DNA from: DYJK01 sp964464825
GTDB lineage: Bacteria > Bacteroidota > Ignavibacteria > Ignavibacteriales > Melioribacteraceae
NCBI GenBank assembly: GCA_964464825.1
Contig: CAYXKL010000137.1
Coordinates: 1 to 5,816, forward strand
Direction: 5' to 3'
DNA length: 5,816 bases
Shown piece by piece: positions 1 through 4,587 of this stretch (the stretch's first letter is position 1; every line of letters begins with the position of its first letter). Both the position numbers and the translations under genes were made by a program. Under the pieces are notes generated by a model, which ran no database searches, was not told the DNA's origin, and worked only from the letters and a program-made list of their open reading frames with translations.

Positions 1-62
1 GATCAGTAATGAGTGATGGGTTATCGGTTATCGGTGATCGGTTATGGGTTATTGGTGATCGG
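1..62. repeat. 7-bp degenerate tandem repeat array inside gmd
   Basis: Units such as GTTATCG, GTGATCG, GTTATGG and GTTATTG run head to tail. On the minus strand they are translated within gmd as SPITHNR / SPITDN-type heptapeptides (three DNA units = seven codons). The array starts at or beyond the window edge, so its full length is unknown. In the gmd frame, the codon that would be TAA in a pure unit is TCA each time. Confidence 0.9.
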
Positions 63-988
63 AGACGCATTTCTACTTGAGATTGCCACGTCGCTTCGCT
101 CCTCGCAATGACAGTCGGGTCGAAGGATTTGACGAAACCGACTTCAGTTTCACCTTTACCCTTCCATTCGAGTTGGATACCTACTTCTTGAAAAGCGAGT
201 TCACAAAATTCACGGATGGTATGAGTCTCGCCAGTAGCAAGGACAAAATCTTCCGGTTGATCCAATTGCAGCATTTTCCACATACCTTCGCAATATTCAG
301 GTGCATAGCCCCAATCGCGTTTAGCATCAAGATTACCAAGGGACAAGTTTGTTTGAAGACCTAATAAAATCCTAACAGCAGCTCTTGTAATTTTACGTGT
401 AACAAAGGTCTCACCCCTTCTAGGGGACTCATGATTGAATAAGATTCCATTAACAGCAAAGAAATTATATGCTTCGCGATAATTTTTGACAATCCAATAG
501 CCATATAATTTAGCGACTCCATACGGAGAACGCGGATAGAAAGGAGTTTCTTCATTTTGCGGTATTTGAAGAACTTTTCCAAAAAGCTCGGATGTAGAAG
601 CTTGATAAAATTTAGTTTGACGTTCCATACCAACTTCTCTTATTGCATCGAGAAAGCGGAGAGTACCAAGAGCATCTACCTGAGCGGTATAGTCAGGAAT
701 TTCAAATGAAACTTTTACATGTGATTGTGCCGCGAGGTTATAGATTTCGTTGGGAGCTATTTTTTCTAAAAGTCGGTTGAGACTGCTTGTATCGACAAGG
801 TCACCATAATGGAGAAAAAGTTTTTTGTTGAGAAGTTCTTTATCGTTATAGAGATGATCAATTCTAGAAGTATTAAAGGAGCTACTTTTACGAATGATCC
901 CATGAACTTCATAACCTTTTTCCAGAAGTAGTTCGGTAAGATAACTACCATCTTGACCAGTGATGCCAGTAATAAGGGCACGTTTCAT
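1..988 (-). CDS. gmd: GDP-mannose 4,6-dehydratase, 3' end outside window
   Basis: This NAD(P)-dependent short-chain dehydrogenase/reductase family enzyme converts GDP-mannose to GDP-4-keto-6-deoxymannose, the precursor of GDP-fucose, GDP-rhamnose or GDP-perosamine, in the cytoplasm. The ATG at 988 opens a frame of 329 visible codons with no stop before base 1. It starts MKRALITGITGQDGSYL, with the Rossmann glycine motif GITGQDG at residues 8-14. The catalytic set is visible as T132/E134 in QASTSELFG and Y156/K160 in SPYGVAK. The family segments NHESPRRGETFVTRKI (about 185-200) and KRDWGYAPEY (about 223-232) are present. After about residue 285 the sequence stops resembling Gmd and becomes repeat-derived (RSEATWQSQ, then SPITDN-type units), in a place where the family has a variable loop before its C-terminal VDPRYFRP-like segment. 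That segment would lie beyond the window. A heptamer array lies about 15 bases upstream and no Shine-Dalgarno sequence is visible. Family identity is near certain; an intact C-terminus is not. Confidence 0.95.
   Translation of the reverse strand, partial: MKRALITGITGQDGSYLTELLLEKGYEVHGIIRKSSSFNTSRIDHLYNDKELLNKKLFLHYGDLVDTSSLNRLLEKIAPNEIYNLAAQSHVKVSFEIPDYTAQVDALGTLRFLDAIREVGMERQTKFYQASTSELFGKVLQIPQNEETPFYPRSPYGVAKLYGYWIVKNYREAYNFFAVNGILFNHESPRRGETFVTRKITRAAVRILLGLQTNLSLGNLDAKRDWGYAPEYCEGMWKMLQLDQPEDFVLATGETHTIREFCELAFQEVGIQLEWKGKGETEVGFVKSFDPTVIARSEATWQSQVEMRLRSPITHNRSPITDNPSLITD
81..112. repeat. Dispersed palindromic repeat inside gmd (RSEAT type)
   Basis: The segment has inverted ends ATTGC...GCAAT around a GC-richer core. 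It resembles a family of short dispersed repeats that I recall from many bacterial genomes and that is often seen translated as VIARSEATWQSQ, as it is here in the gmd frame (residues about 293-304). It sits just before the heptamer array in the coding direction, so the two form a composite insertion. Confidence 0.7.
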
Positions 989-1037
989 AGTTTAGTTTTT
1001 TGGTTGTCGGTTATCAGTTATCAGTAATGAGTTATCT

Positions 1038-1100
1038 GTTGTCAGTTATCAGTAATCGGTAATCAGTTAAGAGTAACAAAGATACAAAGCAACAAAGTCA
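1038..1100. repeat. 63-bp direct repeat, copy A
   Basis: This segment matches 1978-2040 at 61 of 63 positions, exactly 940 bp apart and in the same orientation. It consists of heptamers followed by a TAACAAAGATACAAAG-type stretch. Together the two copies flank the DUF2061-APS kinase gene. Confidence 0.9.
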
Positions 1101-1116
1101 TTAAAGAGTAATGAGT

Positions 1117-1131
1117 TCCGTCAAAGGCGGA
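1117..1131. repeat. Short imperfect palindrome TCCGTC-AAA-GGCGGA
   Basis: Six-base arms with one mismatch surround an AAA loop. The sequence is GC-rich compared with its surroundings. The arms match those of the TCCGCC/GGCGGA palindrome at 3104-3123 inside wbpA (one base differs here), so they look like one dispersed repeat family. Confidence 0.6.
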
Positions 1132-1230
1132 CAAGTATCGCTTATCGGTGTTCAGTTGTCAGTTATCGGAAAAGAGTAATTAGTTATTTGATAAAAAATT
1201 ACTGAATACAATTATAAAAATGAAATAATT

Positions 1231-1956
1231 TTATTCTACAAAAGTTTTTGAGATTCTATCAAAAATAAGTTTAGCAGCTTTATCAGGTGTTAGTTCAAAA
1301 ATATTAACATTTATGTCCGGGGATTTTGGTATTTCATAAGGGACATCAACACCGGGGAAATTTTTAATCTCGCCCAATCTTGCTTTTTTATAAATGCCTG
1401 AAGTATCGCGTTGCTCACAAATTTCTATAGGTGTACTTACATAGACTTCATGAAAATTTTTACATATTGATCTAACAGTATCTCTTGATTTTTGATATGG
1501 TGAAAGAAATGAGGCAATAACAAAAATACCCTGGTCCTCAAGTTTTTTTGCAAGGTAACCGATCCTTTCGATATGAGCGTTAACTTGTTCTGCTTCAAAA
1601 CCAGTATCATGTAGTAATTTTCTAACGGAGTGTCCATCAATAAATTCTGTTTTGAATCCTTTATTGACGAGCATTTTTTGAAGTTCAAGCGCAATATCTT
1701 TTTTGCCTGATTTTGCTAGTCCGGTAAACCAAATAACAGCCGGATTAATTTGTTTTTTACCAAATTTAATTTTATCCCAAGCACGTTCGTGTAAAAAATA
1801 GACAAGCATTTTTAGAAATACCTCAACCCCGCCAACTGATAGTGCAATAGCAACATCACCAATAAATATATAGACAAGAGCCATTGTAGTCACAGTAGCG
1901 ACAATGCGCCATGAGATAGTTTTAACTATTGATCTGGAATGAGATTCGTAATACAT
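1231..1956 (-). CDS. cysC: DUF2061 membrane domain fused to degenerate APS kinase-like domain
   Basis: The protein has 241 residues. Residues 8-66 match the DUF2061 pattern (RSIVKTISWRIVATVTT...VGGVEVFLKM...LHERAWDKIKFG), with two hydrophobic segments at about 18-33 and 36-55, so the kinase-like part is probably held at the inner membrane. Residues 71-240 follow adenylylsulfate kinase, which phosphorylates APS to PAPS, from IWFTGL to GIYKKARLGEIKNFPGVD. Key positions differ from the family. The P-loop is GLAKSGKKD (79-87) where GLSGSGKST is usual, so the Ser/Thr is lost. DGDNVR has become DGHSVR (107-112). The D-R-x-E-N-I-R-R stretch is QVNAHIER (124-131). SFLSPY (149-154) is kept. The start is chosen because DUF2061 begins at once after it. 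A heptamer array abuts the ATG and 63-bp direct repeats flank the gene. Homology is clear, but APS kinase activity is doubtful; it may be a pseudo-kinase or act on another substrate. Confidence 0.85.
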   Translation of the reverse strand: MYYESHSRSIVKTISWRIVATVTTMALVYIFIGDVAIALSVGGVEVFLKMLVYFLHERAWDKIKFGKKQINPAVIWFTGLAKSGKKDIALELQKMLVNKGFKTEFIDGHSVRKLLHDTGFEAEQVNAHIERIGYLAKKLEDQGIFVIASFLSPYQKSRDTVRSICKNFHEVYVSTPIEICEQRDTSGIYKKARLGEIKNFPGVDVPYEIPKSPDINVNIFELTPDKAAKLIFDRISKTFVE

Positions 1957-2064
1957 GTGATTAGTGGTTAGTGTTCAGTTGTCAGTTATCAGTAATCGGT
2001 AATCAGTTAAGAGTAATAAAGATACAAAGTAACAAAGTCAGTAATGAGTTATCGTTAAAGAGTA
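1957..2064. repeat. Heptamer repeat array upstream of the cysC-like gene
   Basis: Units such as GTGATTA, GTGGTTA, GTTATCA, GTAATCG and GTAATGA begin directly at the ATG of the DUF2061-kinase gene and extend towards the end of the split four-helix-bundle gene. No Shine-Dalgarno sequence is visible. The array contains direct-repeat copy B. Confidence 0.85.
1978..2040. repeat. 63-bp direct repeat, copy B
   Basis: This is the partner of 1038-1100, with two mismatches in 63 bases. Such near-identity in a degenerate repeat background suggests recent duplication or conversion. Confidence 0.9.
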
Positions 2065-2266
2065 ACAAGAAAAGAGATTTAAAATTATTCATTTTTTTCT
2101 AATTAAACATAGAAGCAATTTGCGAACTGTAATAAGATTTTCATTCAGTTTATTAAATTGATCTTCAATCAAATAATTGATTTGATGAGAAATAATTAAT
2201 TGTGTTTCTAATTCAGATAAACTTCCTAGAGCAATATAGAGGAATTGTTTGAATTCATTTTTATGA

Positions 2267-2551
2267 TTACGTGCAGCGCCTTCTGCTTAACCCCGTCAAA
2301 TAAGATTTGAGTCTATAATGTATAAATAACTTGCCATAATATGATTTAAGATATTTTTCTCTATGAATTGCATCTTCTTGAATTAAACAAGCTTCAAAGT
2401 AAATTAAAATTAACGGCCTTCTATTTTTTGTAGATTCAACCATTCTTTTTTGATGCTGATCAAATCTTAGTTTTAGATTTTTAGTATAACCAGTATAAAA
2501 TTTCCCATAAGCTAAACTTTTCAGAACATATGTAAAGTAGAATTCTTCCAT
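2267..2551 (-). CDS. Small GIY-YIG family endonuclease carried by the insertion
   Basis: The 94-residue protein is of the short single-domain GIY-YIG type. The first motif is TYVLKS (7-12) and the second FYTGYT (18-23), with YTG in place of YIG. The catalytic-type Arg is R29 in NLKLRFDQH with H33, followed by STKNRRP (40-46) and the metal-binding Glu E65 in HREKYLKSYYGK. All core residues expected for an active nuclease are present. The ATG lies ten bases after the TAG that ends the truncated four-helix-bundle frame, so translational coupling is possible; no Shine-Dalgarno sequence is seen. The last codons run out of the inserted DNA into the host gene: the stop (2269-2267) and the tail SRRRCT are host sequence read in another frame. 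Housekeeping-like roles are suggested for some family members, but the position here points to a mobile or homing function. Confidence 0.88.
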   Translation of the reverse strand: MEEFYFTYVLKSLAYGKFYTGYTKNLKLRFDQHQKRMVESTKNRRPLILIYFEACLIQEDAIHREKYLKSYYGKLFIHYRLKSYLTGLSRRRCT

Positions 2552-2575
2552 AATCTATAACTATTTGACTGGGTG
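2287..2575 (-). mobile_element. 289-bp GIY-YIG insertion element with terminal inverted repeats
   Basis: Removing these 289 bases rejoins the host frame as TCG AAT ATT GCA GAA GGC (SNIAEG). The ends are inverted repeats: plus strand from 2287 reads TTAACCCCGTCAAATA, and the reverse complement of 2562-2577 reads TTCACCCAGTCAAATA, matching at 14 of 16 positions (the last TT is formally host sequence). The interior is almost wholly the GIY-YIG gene. The exact boundary is ambiguous by a base or two, and no clear target duplication is seen. It is too small for a group I or II intron, and internal stops exclude an intein. Confidence 0.8.
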
Positions 2576-2753
2576 AATATTCGACGAAATAGATACCGCA
2601 GCTCTTCTTATCTGATTTGTTATTCCAAATAATTCTTCTTTAGGATAAGATTTAGTTATTAAGTAAATCTCATTAACTAATTCCATGTTTTTCATCCAAA
2701 CTTCAAGATCATTGTGGTTATTCATACTATATAGGTATCCTTACTTAAATATC

Positions 2754-4214
2754 TTATGATTTAAATATTTTTTCAGATTTGATTCCATGGCGTTCGAATG
2801 CGTTACGGGTATCAATGATGAGTGATGAGTGATTAGTAATGAGTTCGTAATCAAAAGAATCGTGGTCGGTGATTAGTAAAACTAAATCGTAAGAAGCAAG
2901 AGTGTTAGGAGTAAGAGGTATAGAATTAAGTTCATAATTATACTTACGCGTCGGTGGTAATTTAGGGACGTAGGGATCATGGTAATCTACTTTAGCACCT
3001 TTGGATTTTAATAATTCAATAAGTTTAAGAGCTGGTGATTCGCGCATGTCATCAATATTCTTTTTATAACTAACACCAAGAATTAATATTTTCGAATCAC
3101 GAATCCGCCCAAAAGAAGGCGGACGAGTTGAGAATTGAGAATTGTTTAAAACATGAATAACTTTTTCAACAACATAGTATGGCTGTTGGGTATTAATTTC
3201 TCCAGCGAGTTCTATAAATTTTGTATTGATATCATATTCACGGGCTACCCAAGTTAAATAGAAGGGATCAATCGGGATACAATGACCACCGAGACCCGGA
3301 CCCGGATAGAAGGGATGGAATCCGAAAGGTTTAGTTTTAGCAGCTTCAATAACCTCCCACACATCAATATTCATACGATCGAAAATCATTTTAAGCTCAT
3401 TAACGAGTGCAATGTTAACCGAGCGATAAATATTTTCAAGAAGTTTTGCCGCCTCAGCTACGCGTGGTGAAGAGACGGGAACAGTTTTAGTGATTATTTG
3501 ATCATATAGTGCGCAAGCGACTTCAAGACAAGCCGGAGTAACACCGCCAACTACCTTTGGAATATTGGAAGTCTGGAATTCCGGATTGTTGGGATCTTCA
3601 CGTTCGGGACTAAATGCCAGGAAAAAAGTTTCACCAACGGTGAATTTTTTTGAGTGATAGTTGATCGGTGATTGGTTGTCGGTTATCGGTTGTCGGTTGT
3701 CGGTGATCGGTGATGAGTTATCAGAACCACCCTCTGTGTCTCCCTCCTTAGTAAGGCGGGAGAACTTATTTTCAAATAATGGTAACAAAACTCCATCAGT
3801 AGTGCCTGGATAGGTTGAGGATTCTAGGACGACTAATTGTCCGGGCTGCAAATATTGGGCGATACTTTTGCCGGAATTTTCAATATAAGAGATATCCGGT
3901 TCGCGGTGTTCGTTAAGCGGAGTAGGAACGCAGATCAGTATGCAGTCAACAGTTGACAGTAATGAGAAGTCAGACGAAGCTACAAAATTTGCAGCTGCTA
4001 CTAATTGGATTCTGGATTCCGGGATATGTTTGATATAGGATTTCCCAGAGTTCAATTGTTCCACTTTAGATTGATCGATATCAAAACCAATAACATGAAA
4101 TCCTTTTTCTGCAAATGTGAGTGCGAGCGGCAGACCAACGTAACCCATGCCAATAATGCCTACAACAGCTGTTTTAGTGTTAATTTTAGTAAGAAGATTT
4201 GATTTGTAATCCAT
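2754..4214 (-). CDS. wbpA: UDP-N-acetylglucosamine 6-dehydrogenase (WbpA type) with in-frame repeat insertions
   Basis: This enzyme oxidises UDP-GlcNAc to UDP-N-acetylglucosaminuronic acid with two NAD+, a precursor for LPS or capsule sugars. It has an N-terminal Rossmann domain with GMGYVGLP (22-29), then CVPTPL (95-100), ESSTYPGTT (131-139), FSPERED (201-207), RVAEAAKLLENIYRSVNIAL (251-270) and the catalytic Cys C312 in GGHCIPIDP (309-317). A C-terminal NAD/UDP-binding domain follows (KILILGVSYKKNIDDMRESP, ITDHDSFDY). SYIKHIP (59-65) and KPFGFHPFYPGPGLGGHCIP favour the UDP-GlcNAc over the UDP-glucose subgroup. Its 486 residues exceed the roughly 430-440 usual for the family. The excess is mainly residues about 151-190 (RLTKEGDTEGG, then SPITDNRQPITDNQSP), plus a shorter one at about 357-373, both repeat-derived and in frame. 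All catalytic motifs remain, so it is probably functional. The substrate could instead be a related UDP-sugar. Confidence 0.88.
   Translation of the reverse strand: MDYKSNLLTKINTKTAVVGIIGMGYVGLPLALTFAEKGFHVIGFDIDQSKVEQLNSGKSYIKHIPESRIQLVAAANFVASSDFSLLSTVDCILICVPTPLNEHREPDISYIENSGKSIAQYLQPGQLVVLESSTYPGTTDGVLLPLFENKFSRLTKEGDTEGGSDNSSPITDNRQPITDNQSPINYHSKKFTVGETFFLAFSPEREDPNNPEFQTSNIPKVVGGVTPACLEVACALYDQIITKTVPVSSPRVAEAAKLLENIYRSVNIALVNELKMIFDRMNIDVWEVIEAAKTKPFGFHPFYPGPGLGGHCIPIDPFYLTWVAREYDINTKFIELAGEINTQQPYYVVEKVIHVLNNSQFSTRPPSFGRIRDSKILILGVSYKKNIDDMRESPALKLIELLKSKGAKVDYHDPYVPKLPPTRKYNYELNSIPLTPNTLASYDLVLLITDHDSFDYELITNHSSLIIDTRNAFERHGIKSEKIFKS
2812..2846. repeat. Heptamer-like units inside the 3' end of wbpA
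   Basis: ATGATGA, GTGATGA, GTGATTA and GTAATGA follow one another and are translated on the minus strand as ELITNHSSLIID (about 457-468). The family has a segment of the same length here before DTRN, so this adds no length: the repeat either replaced native codons or resembles them by chance. Confidence 0.55.
3104..3145. repeat. Palindrome plus GAGAATT repeats inside wbpA
   Basis: TCCGCC (3104-3109) and GGCGGA (3118-3123) form a hairpin with an 8-base loop, followed by two tandem copies of a 7-bp GAGAATT unit. On the minus strand this encodes NNSQFSTRPPSFGRIRDS, in the loop before KILILGVSYKKN where other family members have a short, poorly conserved linker. Confidence 0.7.
3651..3726. repeat. 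Heptamer repeat array inside wbpA
   Basis: About ten degenerate 7-bp units (GTGATCG, GTTGTCG, GTTATCG, GTGATGA) encode DNSSPITDNRQPITDNQSPI on the minus strand. The codon that would be a stop in a pure unit is TCA, CAA and TCA in successive 21-base periods, so the frame stays open. Confidence 0.9.
3740..3762. repeat. 23-bp near-perfect palindrome inside wbpA
   Basis: CTCCCTCCTTA and TAAGGCGGGAG pair around a central G with one mismatch. In the wbpA frame it gives SRLTKEGD, a translation I recall from a widespread dispersed repeat family. It lies just before the heptamer array in the coding direction, the same order as the composite repeat in gmd. Confidence 0.75.
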
Positions 4215-4360
4215 AGTGTTTAGTGATTGGTGATTAGTTATTAGTTATTGGTTATTGGTTATCAGTTATCGGTGATCCGGTAATGAGTAATGAGTTATCA
4301 GTGATCGGTTTTCGGTTATTCGGTAATGAATAATTTAGAATGTATAATGTATAACTGATT
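4215..4360. repeat. Heptamer repeat array directly upstream of wbpA
   Basis: This is the longest array here, with roughly 16-20 degenerate units (TAGTGAT, TAGTTAT, TGGTTAT, CGGTGAT, TGAGTAA and so on), ending in AATGTATAATGTATAA-like copies. It abuts the wbpA ATG, leaving no room for a Shine-Dalgarno sequence. Read on the minus strand it contains frequent TAA stops, unlike the arrays inside genes. Confidence 0.88.
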
Positions 4361-4587
4361 ACAGATCACCATTTATAATACAGCTCCGCTTGGTAAGTCA
4401 CATAGACTAGTAGATAGTTGTTGAAAATTAGTACCCTCATTAGTAAAACGTGGGGATAATGACTTAAATCTAAATGCAATTTAAATTATTCTAATTTAAG
4501 AGTAAATATCATGTTTTATTAAGAAATAATTAATATTTACATAATAAAATAGAAACAAATTAGATAGAATTGTAAAAACAGAACTTG
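4361..4587. other. AT-rich intergenic stretch without a gene
   Basis: No convincing ORF on either strand and no tRNA-like or other RNA structure was recognised. It holds two inverted repeats (4481-4499 and 4502-4540) downstream of the 308-residue gene. A promoter for wbpA would be expected here, but no clear TTTG/TAnnTTTG pair was found. Confidence 0.6.
4481..4540 (-). terminator. Possible transcription end of the 308-residue gene (two hairpins)
   Basis: GTAAATAT (4502-4509) pairs with ATATTTAC (4533-4540), with a nested TTATT/AATAA pair. Further along the minus strand, TTAAATTA (4481-4488) pairs with TAATTTAA (4492-4499) across a 3-base loop. The stems are AT-only and lack a clear U-run, so a terminator role is only suggested by the position about 50 bases after the stop codon. 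Confidence 0.3.

Larger units (their letters stand above)
1002..1187. repeat. Heptamer repeat array upstream of gmd
   Basis: The gap between cysC-like (ends 1231) and gmd (starts 988) is mostly degenerate 7-bp units (GTTATCA, GTAATCG, GTAATGA and similar). It includes the 63-bp direct repeat described separately and a small palindrome at 1117-1131. The array ends about 15 bases before the gmd ATG and so would occupy its leader. No small ORF or RNA gene is seen in the gap. Confidence 0.85.
2089..2725 (-). pseudogene. Four-helix-bundle (23S-IVP/S23 family) gene split by insertion
   Basis: The gene is in two pieces. 2725-2576 encodes 50 residues from MNNHNDLEVW to QIRRAAVSISSNI. 2286-2089 encodes 65 residues from AEGAARNHKNEFKQFLYIAL to a TGA stop. 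Joining them gives a continuous 115-residue frame in which the conserved SSNIAEGAAR block is exactly restored. That is about the normal length for the S23/IVP four-helix-bundle family, known from 23S rRNA intervening sequences and as free-standing genes, with unclear function. As it stands, the first piece runs into the insertion and ends after HPVK at TAG (2563-2561), giving a 54-residue truncated product; the second piece has no start of its own. The gene begins 28 bases after wbpA ends and probably shares its transcript. The other genes here have a heptamer array before their start; this one does not. The family call and the interruption are both well supported. Confidence 0.9.

Noticed and set aside
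77..364. Plus-strand 95-codon frame
   Set aside because: It is antisense to gmd, whose minus-strand frame has strong family motifs throughout the same bases.
361..981. Minus-strand frames of 90 and 71 codons within the gmd region
   Set aside because: They are out-of-frame shadows of the intact gmd frame, which is open from 988 to base 1 with no frameshift.
1002..1187. CRISPR array
   Set aside because: The repeats are 7-bp, degenerate and contiguous, without the constant longer repeats and unique spacers of a CRISPR, and no cas gene is present.
1437..1694. 85-codon minus-strand frame inside the cysC-like gene
   Set aside because: It is a shadow in another frame, low in recognisable protein features, and wholly covered by the DUF2061-kinase gene.
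2267..2575. Group I/II intron or intein carrying the GIY-YIG gene
   Set aside because: The 289 bp leave no room for an intron core beside the ORF, and the in-frame TAG after the left junction excludes an intein.
2089..2725. Ordinary frameshift or assembly error in the four-helix-bundle gene
   Set aside because: The break is a 289-bp block with inverted-repeat ends and a complete gene inside, and its removal restores the frame exactly; a sequencing error would not do this.
3282..4202. Plus-strand frames of 62 and 65 codons opposite wbpA
   Set aside because: Both are antisense to conserved wbpA motifs and have no supporting signals.
4361..4587. Small RNA or riboswitch ahead of wbpA
   Set aside because: Only AT-only inverted repeats are seen, with no conserved riboswitch or RNA-gene pattern that I can identify.
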